From contig NZ_NWTI01000021.1 in assembly GCF_002531575.1 (NCBI RefSeq), positions 62,001 through 126,000 of the forward strand: a stretch of 64,000 nt of DNA, read 5' to 3'. Below, one piece after another: positions 1-7,383 of the stretch. The position numbers and the translations under genes were made by a program. Under the pieces are notes generated by a model. It was not told where the DNA came from. It ran no database searches and saw only the letters and a program-made list of their open reading frames with translations. This DNA comes from Bradyrhizobium sp. Y36 (GTDB lineage: Bacteria > Pseudomonadota > Alphaproteobacteria > Rhizobiales > Xanthobacteraceae). The first letter of the stretch is position 1. Every line of letters begins with the position of its first letter.

Positions 1-215
1 GCCGCGAGACCGGCGACATCCAGCACGCCGCCGGCAGCTGCCGCATGACCGGCACCAATGATGCCGATGGCGTGGTCAATCCGGATGGCTCCGTGAAGGG
101 CATCGCGGGTTTGCGCGTCGCCGACGCCTCGATCATGCCGTCCGACTGCCGCGCCAACACGCATTTCACCACGGTGGTGATCGGCGAGGCGATCGCGCGG
201 ATGATGATGCGGTAG
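1..215 (+). CDS. GMC family oxidoreductase, C-terminal fragment (cut by window edge)
   Basis: Only the last 70 or so codons are present, reading in the frame that starts at base 3 and ending at TAG 213-215. The peptide holds the C-terminal GMC signature: HAAGSCRM, then a loop and GLRVADASIMP followed by N-T-H-F-T and a terminal helix. In GMC flavoenzymes (choline dehydrogenase, alcohol dehydrogenase and relatives) the His of the HxxG segment and the later Asn/His pair form the active site, and this end closes over FAD. The fragment cannot tell the substrate. The family call is secure from the motif pair; the gene starts left of the window. Confidence 0.85.
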   Translation, partial: RETGDIQHAAGSCRMTGTNDADGVVNPDGSVKGIAGLRVADASIMPSDCRANTHFTTVVIGEAIARMMMR

Positions 216-227
216 CCACAACGACGG

Positions 228-333
228 TGTCATGCCCCGGCTTGATCAGGGCATCCAGTACGTCGTGGCCTCACGCCGCAATCACGACGGTCTCGGAGTA
301 CTGGATCGCCCGGTCAAGCCGGGCGATGACACC
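228..333. repeat. Palindromic intergenic repeat, family A, copy 1
   Basis: A roughly 105-base element with outer arms TGTCATGCCCCGGC and GCCGGGCGATGACAC, each arm itself a smaller hairpin, and inner pieces reading ATCCAGTA and TACTGGAT. Two further copies lie at 35533-35637 and 63643-63746 with the same layout but different arm cores. All sit in short gaps right after a gene stop. It looks like a non-coding REP/RPE-type mosaic element, not an insertion sequence. Confidence 0.8.
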
Positions 334-459
334 GAGGATGGGGCAGGACCAGCCGCCGCCCCGTTTGTCAGGTGAGGCTTGACAGGCGGGTAGCACAAAT
401 TGACCGGTCTGTTTTGCCCAACAGGCAACGGCCGATTTGAGCCACGCGTGGAAGCGTCT

Positions 460-930
460 TCAGATTTCGCACCCGCGCATATTCAACGCCTTGAGCAAGC
501 CGCCAAATGCCTTCAGCCGGCAGGGCTCCGGATTGCTCGCGGCCTTTGAGCGTTGGGGGGCGGCGGCCTGCTTGACGGCGATCGCTCTTGGCTTCTTCTT
601 TGGACGCTCAGCGGTCGCGAGCTTCTTCGAATTGTGCCGATGAAGGGCAATCGGCTTCGGCTCCGACGAACCAAGATGGACGTCTTGCGGGGGAGCAACA
701 CGGTCTTCAACCGGAGGCACCTGGGTCAGCGTCTCGCTGCTCCCGGCAGCGATCTCAAGGCGATCAGCCTTCGCCAGCGCGCCATGTGATGCAGAGGGGC
801 TTGCGTCTTGCTCGGCAAGGGGCGGCGCGATCATGGCGACGCGACGCGGCGGAGCTCTCAGTTCCATGGCCGACAGCATCCCGACACTCAGCAGGATCAG
901 CAGGCCCAGCAACGCCATTCTCAGCATCAT
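460..930 (-). CDS. Hypothetical membrane-anchored or secreted basic protein
   Basis: A 156-residue protein with one N-terminal hydrophobic stretch (about residues 4-22, MALLGLLILLSVGM) that could be a signal anchor or uncleaved signal peptide. The rest is low-complexity and rich in Ala, Pro, Lys and Arg, including a basic run near residues 95-125 (KKLATAERPKKKPRA). Two Cys occur in the last 25 residues. There is no recognisable domain. The ATG at 928-930 is the first possible start. It stands alone between the repeat and the hydrolase gene. Function unknown; it could be periplasmic and bind acidic polymers, but that is only a guess from composition. Confidence 0.5.
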   Translation of the reverse strand: MMLRMALLGLLILLSVGMLSAMELRAPPRRVAMIAPPLAEQDASPSASHGALAKADRLEIAAGSSETLTQVPPVEDRVAPPQDVHLGSSEPKPIALHRHNSKKLATAERPKKKPRAIAVKQAAAPQRSKAASNPEPCRLKAFGGLLKALNMRGCEI

Positions 931-1179
931 GCGCCTCTAACAGATGTTAGCGCTGCTGAAGATTCTGCGTGCCAATGAGGGCAACTTGTCGGCGGGGCGC
1001 CGTGCCCCGGCAGATCATTTGCCGACAGGGTTAATTTCGGTGATGCCCTCTGGGGGCCGAGGATGCTGCTGCGCACGAATTGCTCCGGGGAATGGCCAGA
1101 GGCCACTCACCCGAATTTCCTGATGCGAACGTCAGAGTTCGACGCCTCAGGCCGGCAAGCCAGATCCCTGACGAGTGTC

Positions 1180-2217
1180 CTAAGCCTTCGCAAACCTTTG
1201 CGGGGCATTTCCGCCCATGCGGGTTGCCGCGGCGGCTTCGTCGATGGCATCCATCAACTGAGCAGTGGCGGAATGTTGAATCATATGACCCGCTCCAGCG
1301 ATGCGATGCAATTTGCTATGCTTGATTTCACCGTGCAGTCTGACCGACTGCTTGTCGATGTCGATCAGACGGTCTTCGTCGCCTGCGATTATGATGGTCG
1401 GGATATTGATCTGATCATAGGTCTTCGATGACTCAAACGCGGCGGGTATCATCAACGCCGCTTCCGCCGCGCTGGCGCGCATCTGTGATGGTCGCACCGC
1501 CATCTCCTTCGGGAAGCCATCGAACTTATCGGGGACCGATCGAGGGCCGAACATCTTGTGCAACATGGCTGGCCACAAAATGCGACTGAAGATCGGCGAG
1601 ATTGTGTGGCTGATGGCATCACCCACCCCAGGCATAGCAGAGACCGAGGAGGCCGCTACTTCGGCGCGGGCGGTTGGAAAATAGTAGCCCGATGCCAGCA
1701 CCAAGGCTTCGACACACGACGGATGTCTTATCGCCAGCGCAAGGGCAACGGAAGCACCCCATGAATGTCCAAGCACAATTGCCTGCTGAACGCTCAGCCG
1801 TTCAAGTGCCTTTCGGATCAGATCTGCCTGTGCTTCGGGAGTCCAGATCACGTTGCGCGGCCGCGAGCTGTGCCCAAATCCGGGACGATCGAATACGATA
1901 ACCCTGTAGCCATTGGCCGCGAGGTCGATCAGCCCGCTGGAGTCAAAGTCCTGGATCATGCTGCCGTTGCCGTGAAGGAGCACCAGGGGACGCCCGTCGC
2001 CGCGTTCCACGTAGTGCAGCCGGGCGCCGTCGATGTCCAGGAACTGCCCACGGGGTGGGTTATCGCGCTCGGCTTTCCTGGCGAGGCGCTGGTTCACGAT
2101 CGCTGCCACCCCGAGAAGGGAAGCTGCCGCGGCAAAGGTCGCAAGCAGAGGATGACGTTGCAAGGCAACGACGTAGTCGGACGACAGGGAGGGGGAGCGT
2201 TTTCGCGCGAGAGCCAT
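1180..2217 (-). CDS. Alpha/beta hydrolase
   Basis: A 345-residue protein of the alpha/beta hydrolase fold. Visible are an N-terminal hydrophobic segment (about residues 22-38), the oxyanion-hole segment LLHGNGSM, the nucleophile elbow GHSWGAS (G-x-S-x-G), a late Asp in AGDEDRLI and a late His in GAGHMIQH, giving a complete Ser-Asp-His triad. The fold is shared by haloperoxidases, esterases and epoxide hydrolases, so the substrate is open. I chose the ATG at 2217 because TGAGGT sits about 8 bases upstream; a longer in-frame start at 2256 lacks one. A GGAAC-N17-CGTT promoter lies just upstream (2283-2308), which suggests stress induction. Confidence 0.8.
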   Translation of the reverse strand: MALARKRSPSLSSDYVVALQRHPLLATFAAAASLLGVAAIVNQRLARKAERDNPPRGQFLDIDGARLHYVERGDGRPLVLLHGNGSMIQDFDSSGLIDLAANGYRVIVFDRPGFGHSSRPRNVIWTPEAQADLIRKALERLSVQQAIVLGHSWGASVALALAIRHPSCVEALVLASGYYFPTARAEVAASSVSAMPGVGDAISHTISPIFSRILWPAMLHKMFGPRSVPDKFDGFPKEMAVRPSQMRASAAEAALMIPAAFESSKTYDQINIPTIIIAGDEDRLIDIDKQSVRLHGEIKHSKLHRIAGAGHMIQHSATAQLMDAIDEAAAATRMGGNAPQRFAKA

Positions 2218-2282
2218 TTGCAGTACCTCAGGTGGTCTGCACGATGACTCAGGCAAATTGAGAAATGTTGCAGCTCACGGTC

Positions 2283-2308
2283 AACGGGGGCGGTTGAGCT
2301 TTCGTTCC
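2283..2308 (-). promoter_or_regulatory. Candidate EcfG-type (general stress) promoter for the hydrolase gene
   Basis: On the minus strand GGAAC (2308-2304) is followed after 17 bases by CGTT (2286-2283), matching the alphaproteobacterial EcfG consensus GGAAC-N16/17-CGTT. It lies about 65 bases upstream of the hydrolase start at 2217. Confidence 0.6.
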
Positions 2309-2469
2309 AACACAAATCGGAGTGGCCTGGCGAGCATGCAAGAGGATGAGTGTGTCAGGTGGGTGGTGTCGCACCGTCATGGCCGCTGTCGCAGGCAGGC
2401 CTTTCGGGCGCTTGAGTGCCTCACTCGGTTGCCAATCCACGCGAACGCCAGACCAACGCGACGAAAACT

Positions 2470-2494
2470 GGAACATCGACCGTCGATTTCCGTT
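2470..2494 (+). promoter_or_regulatory. Candidate EcfG-type promoter for the 56-residue protein gene
   Basis: GGAAC (2470-2474), 16 bases, then CGTT (2491-2494). The site lies 34 bases before the ATG at 2529, leaving a short leader that contains the ribosome site AAGGAG at 2514-2519. Confidence 0.65.
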
Positions 2495-2528
2495 CAAGCC
2501 CGTTACGTCCTTCAAGGAGTAATGGCTA

Positions 2529-2699
2529 ATGACGAACAACAAGAATCCGGATCAGAAGCAACCCGGCGAGAATCCGGATGGCAAATATCACTACAATCCT
2601 GGAAACATGGCTGGGAAAAAGCCCGGCGATGCGAAGCAGACGAAGGAAAATCGCGACGTTTCGCGTGAGCACAACGACGAGGAAAAGGCCGCCGACTAA
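2529..2699 (+). CDS. Small hydrophilic hypothetical protein (56 aa)
   Basis: A short open frame from ATG 2529 to TAA 2699, encoding a very charged, Gly/Asn/Pro/Lys-rich peptide (starts MTNNKNPDQKQPGENPDG, ends NDEEKAAD) with no Cys and no hydrophobic segment. Such composition is typical of intrinsically disordered, hydrophilin-like stress proteins. AAGGAG lies 9 bases before the start, and an EcfG-type promoter lies at 2470-2494. Another ATG at 2522 in a different frame opens a longer frame, but its product is rich in Arg, Cys and Trp and looks like a shadow. I do not recognise a family; the promoter, ribosome site and composition together support a real gene. Confidence 0.65.
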   Translation: MTNNKNPDQKQPGENPDGKYHYNPGNMAGKKPGDAKQTKENRDVSREHNDEEKAAD

Positions 2700-3012
2700 C
2701 AGTCGCTGATCGAAATCGGCAGTTCTTGCGCAAGAAGTCTAACATGATCGGCAAAACCTCTTGCGCGGTTCACGAGAATTGACCCGTCGCCAGTTGTGCG
2801 CCTGACGATGGGTCATCGCGGGTGGATGGCACGAGCTCAAGGTGGCTTTCGTTCCGTACGGTGCCGACTTGTGCCCGGCGGAATGCAGGCGGAAACGCTC
2901 CGTGATCCCCAGCAAAAAATACAGGGGAACGCTTCGCTCGTACCCGATTTGCTTCCAGAGGCCGGCATTGTTCAAGCACGCCGGCTTCATCACTCAACAA
3001 ATCGGGATTGCG
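2700..3012. other. Intergenic stretch, no gene seen
   Basis: These 313 bases separate two small genes on the plus strand. The short open frames on both strands look random, and I see no strong hairpin, repeat copy or EcfG-type promoter. GGAAC at about 2936-2940 has no matching -10 partner at the right distance. Confidence 0.4.
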
Positions 3013-3327
3013 ATGGCTTCCGTCGAATCGGGGTTGAACAGATATTTTGAACTGATTGAGCGTCGAGTGCCGACGAGAGCAGCTGGTTGGATTCGCTGGC
3101 TGCGAGAGCCATCCGTGTTCTGGGTCCGTCTCGGTGTCGCAGGGTTACTCGTTCTCGGGGGCGTTTTCAGTTTCTTGCCCCTCCTGGGTCTCTGGATGCT
3201 TCCACTCGGCCTGCTTCTCATTTCCCAGGACATGCCGATCGTGCAGAAGCCTCTCCTCGCCGTGCTGCGCTGGACCGAGGTGAAGTGGAGGCAGTTGAGG
3301 CGACTGTTCCGAACGCGGCCGTTATAG
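3013..3327 (+). CDS. Small membrane protein, conserved hypothetical type
   Basis: A 104-residue protein that begins MASVESGLNRYFELIERRVP. It has a central hydrophobic hairpin of two probable membrane helices (about residues 40-72, LGVAGLLVLGG and LGLWMLPLGLLLIS) and an amphipathic basic C-terminus (RWTEVKWRQLRRLFRTRPL). An open frame runs upstream to 2842, but that part is Cys- and Arg-rich with no homology-like features, so I prefer the ATG at 3013. Function unknown; basic tails of this kind often face the cytoplasm. It belongs to the block of small, probably stress-linked genes at the left end. Confidence 0.55.
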   Translation: MASVESGLNRYFELIERRVPTRAAGWIRWLREPSVFWVRLGVAGLLVLGGVFSFLPLLGLWMLPLGLLLISQDMPIVQKPLLAVLRWTEVKWRQLRRLFRTRPL

Positions 3328-3421
3328 CCGAGGGATCAGGCGATACCTTCCTGCGACGTCGCGGCAAACCCGATATTTGGAACGTTGGGGTTGCGCAGGG
3401 CTTGGTCAAGCAGGAGGTCCC

Positions 3422-3565
3422 ATGACCAAGACATCAGACCACGGTATCATGCGCGTACGGGGAGAAGATCAGCCTGCAGACAAGGAACGGGCTCAACTGG
3501 CTCAAAAAATCGAGCTCGGCCACACGCCGCCCGTCCTGCGGGAAGAGGCGAACGACCGGGATTGA
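3422..3565 (+). CDS. Small hydrophilic hypothetical protein (47 aa)
   Basis: A 47-residue peptide from ATG 3422 to TGA 3565 (starts MTKTSDHGIMRVRGEDQ, ends REEANDRD). AGGAGGT, an almost perfect ribosome site, lies 6 bases before the ATG; this decides against the longer in-frame start at 3377. The product is charged and soluble, with no Cys and no membrane segment. A GGAAC lies at about 3379-3383, but the -10 partner at N16 is GCTT and not CGTT, so stress control is only suggested. Function unknown. Confidence 0.55.
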   Translation: MTKTSDHGIMRVRGEDQPADKERAQLAQKIELGHTPPVLREEANDRD

Positions 3566-3626
3566 TCGGCAGCTCCTTTCGGTAGCTCGCGCGCGGGTCC
3601 GTGACAGGGATTCGCGCGCCGGCACA

Positions 3627-3836
3627 TTATGCTGCCTTCTGCCGCTGCTCGAAAGCCGCAATGGCCCGATTGGAGAGCATCAGCGTGCGGCTTTCCCCCT
3701 TTAGAATTTGCGCCTTGATGCTTTCCAGTAGAATCTCCGCCGCCTGCTGAGGATCGGCGATCCCACCCGAGCGTTCGAGGAAGTCCCAGGCAATCTGAAG
3801 TGAGTTTTCTATGATCATCGGAAGTGGTTCGGTCAT
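3627..3836 (-). CDS. Small conserved protein, paralogue of the protein at 30006-30248
   Basis: A 69-residue, probably all-helical protein. It shares a clear pattern with the 80-residue protein at 30006-30248: FLERSGGIADPQ against YLRRSGAIPDT, then LLE-I, then SNRAIAAFE against ANKAIARFQ. That makes the two members of one small family, function unknown to me. An EcfG-type promoter (3845-3869) ends only 8 bases before the ATG at 3836, so the message may be leaderless or translation may start at the internal Met 7 (3818). It precedes the response regulator in a run of stress-type genes. Confidence 0.65.
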   Translation of the reverse strand: MTEPLPMIIENSLQIAWDFLERSGGIADPQQAAEILLESIKAQILKGESRTLMLSNRAIAAFEQRQKAA

Positions 3837-3844
3837 GCGGGACG

Positions 3845-3869
3845 AACGCCTCGGATGCCGTCCCGTTCC
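3845..3869 (-). promoter_or_regulatory. Candidate EcfG-type promoter for the 69-residue protein gene
   Basis: On the minus strand GGAAC (3869-3865), 16 bases, CGTT (3848-3845), then only 8 bases to the ATG at 3836. The match to the EcfG consensus is exact; the very short distance implies little or no 5' leader. Confidence 0.65.
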
Positions 3870-3968
3870 TCTGTTCTGGAGCCGGTGATCCCGGGGCAGA
3901 GACCGTTGGCTAAGAGCGTGAAGGAGATGTCCAGGAACGCTCGGCGAGCGGGCAGGGCGCCCTGACGC

Positions 3969-4343
3969 TCAGGCGGCAAGCTCTCGGAGCGTCGAGATGA
4001 TTGCCTCTGACGGGTACGGCTTGCGGAAGAATCTCGCCCCATCGGGCAGTTCGGGTCCCTTGATAAGATGGCCCGAGACGACCAGCAGCTTGATCGGCGG
4101 CCACCTTTCGCGAACGGCTATCGCGAGTCGAACGCCATCCATCGAGCCGGGCATCCTGACATCCGTGAAGACCACGCAGACATCCTGTCTGGCTTCAAGT
4201 ATCCTGATGGCCTCATCAGCATTGCCGGCAAGGAGCGGATGCAATCCTGCATCCTCGACGATGTCGCTCGCCATCAGGAGAAGCATCGGCTCATCCTCAA
4301 CGACCAAGACGCAAGTGCCGTGAGGCGAGGTTTGCTCAAGCAT
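3969..4343 (-). CDS. Single-domain response regulator (receiver only)
   Basis: A 124-residue CheY-like receiver with no output domain. The acidic pair is in VVEDEPML, the phosphoacceptor Asp in FTDVRMPG, the Thr/Ser position in VVSGH and the conserved Lys in FRKPY. All four functional positions are present, so it should be phosphorylated by a histidine kinase and act by protein contact. The ATG at 4343 has AAGGGA 7 bases upstream; an earlier in-frame start at 4397 adds 18 residues without one. It lies downstream of, and on the same strand as, the kinase at 4572-5858, its likely partner. GGAAC-N15-GGTT further upstream is a weak EcfG-like match. Confidence 0.85.
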   Translation of the reverse strand: MLEQTSPHGTCVLVVEDEPMLLLMASDIVEDAGLHPLLAGNADEAIRILEARQDVCVVFTDVRMPGSMDGVRLAIAVRERWPPIKLLVVSGHLIKGPELPDGARFFRKPYPSEAIISTLRELAA

Positions 4344-4571
4344 ATCATTCCCTTCGCACGCGGAAGACGACACCGGCCGGGACATCCCCGCAGTCACGCT
4401 CTTAAACCGTCACAGCAGCCGACGTTCCGAGTGTCCGGTTCTTTTTGGAATAATCTTCGCGGCATCGCCAATGCGGCTGACTATGAGCGGGAGATGCCGG
4501 CCATGCGCTGCCGCGACTTCCGTCACACGGCGTGGAACTTTGTCTCGCTCGCGTCTAGCCGCCGTCCTTAG

Positions 4572-5858
4572 TCACCGCCGCAAGGCTCGCCAGTCGAACG
4601 CCGCAGCGCTTGTCCTGGCCGGTCTGGTCATTGGCGCCGCAATCGGATCGAAAAGCACGTGCCTGTGTCTTTGCTGGATGCCACAGAGATCTCGCCGCCA
4701 TGAGCTTCGACGATCAATTTTGCGATGTAGAGGCCCAGACCAAGGTGAGTGCTGTGCTCGGACGGGTCGCCGGCATCCTTGGCCTCGTGTCCAGGATTGG
4801 AAGATTGATTTCTGAGTCTCAGGCGGGATCGAAGACCCGAGATTGTGCACGTTGATCGTGACGGTATCAGGATCGTTGCCCGCAACCGTCACGGTGATCG
4901 GGGCCGTTACGTCGCTATATTGGACGGCGTTGCCCATCAGGTTGGACAGCACCTGTCCCAGACGAGCGGGGTCGCAGGAAACCAACGGATCACCCTCATG
5001 CGTGACCTGAAATTTCCGATCTGCGTTGACCGAGCGAAACTCATCCGCGATTGCCTGACATAAGGCCGCAACGTCGTTCCTGGTCTTTGTAACAGGGATC
5101 TGCGTGCCGAAAGACGAGCGCGTGAGATCGAGCAGATCGTCCAGAATTTGGGTCGCCCGCCCTGCCGCCAGCCTGATCTCCGAAACGATCCTGGCCTGCT
5201 TCGCGTCGGTTGTTCCAGATCGCTCGATCCACTGGGCGCCCATCGAAACGGCGCCCAGGGGATTGCGCAGATCGTGGCCAAGGACTCCCAGAAACAAGTT
5301 GCGCGAGTCATTTATCGTCTTTGTATAGTGCGCCACCGACTCCGTTACGGCCTGATCGATCGCCTCGTTGAACCGCGTCAAATCCTCGATATCGGTATCG
5401 GCAAGGCTCCGATGGTGCGCAACCCACTGCTTGACGACGCTTGCACGAAGCGCCCTGTATTCCGAAACCATCTGATCGATATCAAAGCCGTCGGCGAGGC
5501 GTAGAGCGGCATGAAGCTCGGCGGCGCTTTGAGAAAAGGCGCTATCTTGCGGGCCGTCGCCCCGCGATTTGTCCAACCTCTCCCGCGGGGTTTGTACGGT
5601 TTCTAGGTCGTCCGCCACAAACCTGAGAAGATCGACGATATGATCCTCCAGAGCCAGCTTTGACATCTTGTCGCTGGCCGGTGACAAGGTTCGCGCGAAC
5701 TCCGTCCATTCCTTCACGATAGGGGCGTGGTTCTGTCGAATGAAGTCAGCCAGGCGTTCATACTCTCTCGGCCCAGTAGAACTGCCCAAAGCGAACTCCC
5801 TAGCGAGATGAGTGCAGGCCACATCCAGCGCGCATAAGCCTGCGGTCCGGAACGCCAA
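4572..5858 (-). CDS. Sensor histidine kinase, RsbRD-like N-terminus, frameshifted in the ATPase domain
   Basis: The N-terminal 150 or so residues resemble the all-helical RsbRD N-terminal sensor (RLADFIRQNHAPIVKEW). Then comes a HisKA H-box, LGHDLRNPLGAV, and an ATPase domain with N-box LMGNAVQYS. After IFQSWTRG the frame leaves the family pattern. The expected end (DAGDPSEHSTHLGLGLYI, then AKLIVEAHGGEI) is found in another frame that ends at 4628. One extra base in GGCC at 4781-4784 would explain the switch. As read, the protein (428 residues) lacks the second glycine box and should be inactive, unless this is a sequencing error. The start is TTG at 5858 or, with GGGAG 6 bases upstream, TTG at 5789. 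Confidence 0.75.
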   Translation of the reverse strand: MAFRTAGLCALDVACTHLAREFALGSSTGPREYERLADFIRQNHAPIVKEWTEFARTLSPASDKMSKLALEDHIVDLLRFVADDLETVQTPRERLDKSRGDGPQDSAFSQSAAELHAALRLADGFDIDQMVSEYRALRASVVKQWVAHHRSLADTDIEDLTRFNEAIDQAVTESVAHYTKTINDSRNLFLGVLGHDLRNPLGAVSMGAQWIERSGTTDAKQARIVSEIRLAAGRATQILDDLLDLTRSSFGTQIPVTKTRNDVAALCQAIADEFRSVNADRKFQVTHEGDPLVSCDPARLGQVLSNLMGNAVQYSDVTAPITVTVAGNDPDTVTINVHNLGSSIPPETQKSIFQSWTRGQGCRRPVRAQHSPWSGPLHRKIDRRSSWRRDLCGIQQRHRHVLFDPIAAPMTRPARTSAAAFDWRALRR

Positions 5859-5997
5859 ACTCTACATATAGCTACTGGCCTTCTCCGTCACAACTACGCT
5901 GCCGCCAGAGGCGGCAAGTTCATTGCAAGACCGAGTTGCCGTTTGCAGGGTCGGTGTGGAACCGACGAGGTGAAACTCGTCGGCAGACCTGCGCGCT

Positions 5998-7383
5998 TCA
6001 GATCACTCCCGCCAGCCGCAGCGCCACGCCCGCCGCGCAGCTTGCCGCCAGCACAGTGAGCATGCCCAGCCTGAAGCGGAAGATCGCGGTTGCCGCCGCG
6101 ATCGACAGCAGCAATGCCGGCACATCGATGCTCCCCAGCACTGGCCTGTCGAAATCCAGCGGGAAGGCATGCACCGGCACGGTCTCGCGGAACAGCGTGT
6201 GCAGCGCGAACCAGATCGAGAGGTTGAGGATCACGCCGACCACGGCGGCGGTGATCGCCCCGAGCGCGCCGGCGAGGCCCGTGTTGCCGCGCAGGCGCTC
6301 GATATAGGGGGCCCCGACGAAGATCCAGAGGAAGCAGGGCGTGAAGGTGACCCAGGTGGCGAGCAGGCCGCCGAGCGTCGCCGCCAGCATCGGCGAGAGC
6401 CCGCTCGGGTCGCGGTAGGCGGCCATGAAGCCGACGAACTGCAGCACCATGATCAGCGGGCCCGGTGTGGTCTCGGCCATGCCGAGGCCGTCGAGCATCT
6501 CGTGCGGTTTCAGCCAGTGATAATGCTCGACCGCCTGCTGGGCGACATAGGCCAGCACGGCATAGGCGCCGCCGAAGGTGACCAGCGCCATCTTCGAGAA
6601 GAACAGCGCGATCTGGCTGAAGACGCTGCCTTGCCCGAGCACCAGCAGCAGCGCGGCCACAGGCACCAGCCAGAGCGCGAGCCACAGCGCGCCAACGCGG
6701 ATCGCGCGTGCGGTGTCGGGGCGGACGTGCTCGGGCACGGCTTCGCCGAGCATGCTGTCGATCACGGCCGAGCTGCCGCCATGGCCGTGACCGGCGGGGG
6801 CGAATTCCGGGCGGCCGCTGCGTGCGCCGGCATAGCCGATCAAGCCGGCGGCGATGATGATGATCGGGAAGGGGACCGCGAAGAAGAAGATCGCGACGAA
6901 GGCGATGCCTGCAAGCGCGATCATGATGCGGTTCTTCAGCGCGCGCTTGCCGACGCGCACCACGGCCTCGACGACGATGGCGAGCACGGCAGCCTTGAGG
7001 CCGAAGAACAGCGCCTCGACGAAGCTGACATTGCCGTAGGCCGCATAGATGTAGCTGAGGCCCATGATGGCGATGATGCCGGGCAGGATGAACAGCCCGC
7101 CCGCCATCAGCCCGCCGGCGGTGCGGTGCATCAGCCAGCCGACATAGGTCGCAAGCTGCTGCGCCTCCGGGCCCGGCAACAGCATGCAATAATTCAGCGC
7201 ATGCAGGAAACGGCCTTCGGAGATCCACTTCTTCTCCTCGACCAGGATGCGGTGCATCACCGCGATCTGGCCCGCGGGCCCGCCGAAACTCAGGCAGGCG
7301 ACGCGAAGCCAGACGCGAAACGCGTCGTTGAAGCTGATGCCGTGACCGGCATCAGCTCCTGCTTGGACGTTGCGGGTGTCCAT
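5998..7383 (-). CDS. chrA: Chromate transporter ChrA (two-domain)
   Basis: A 461-residue CHR-superfamily membrane protein with two homologous halves, the long-chain form. Each half begins with the family motif: FRVWLRVACLSFGGPAGQIAVMH in the first half (shown in part, residues about 20-42) and ALVTFGGAYAVLAY in the second, followed by PGP motifs (LLPGPEAQ, TTPGPLIM). The family exports chromate from the cytoplasm, driven by the membrane potential. The ATG at 7383 shares one base with the TAA of the upstream chrB-like gene (TAATG), a classic translational coupling; this start also fits the usual length. With chrB it forms a two-gene operon. Confidence 0.92.
   Translation of the reverse strand: MDTRNVQAGADAGHGISFNDAFRVWLRVACLSFGGPAGQIAVMHRILVEEKKWISEGRFLHALNYCMLLPGPEAQQLATYVGWLMHRTAGGLMAGGLFILPGIIAIMGLSYIYAAYGNVSFVEALFFGLKAAVLAIVVEAVVRVGKRALKNRIMIALAGIAFVAIFFFAVPFPIIIIAAGLIGYAGARSGRPEFAPAGHGHGGSSAVIDSMLGEAVPEHVRPDTARAIRVGALWLALWLVPVAALLLVLGQGSVFSQIALFFSKMALVTFGGAYAVLAYVAQQAVEHYHWLKPHEMLDGLGMAETTPGPLIMVLQFVGFMAAYRDPSGLSPMLAATLGGLLATWVTFTPCFLWIFVGAPYIERLRGNTGLAGALGAITAAVVGVILNLSIWFALHTLFRETVPVHAFPLDFDRPVLGSIDVPALLLSIAAATAIFRFRLGMLTVLAASCAAGVALRLAGVI

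Noticed and set aside
228-333. CRISPR array
   Set aside because: The hairpin elements are single, scattered and paired as inverted arms, with no regular direct repeats or spacers and no cas genes.
2522-2668. Alternative frame starting at ATG 2522
   Set aside because: It overlaps the 56-residue gene, and its translation is Arg/Trp/Ser-rich. The frame from 2529 has hydrophilin-like composition and good ribosome site spacing.
5900-5916. Terminator after chrA
   Set aside because: TGCCGCC-AGA-GGCGGCA is a 7-base stem with a 3-base loop and no T-run on either strand; too weak to call.
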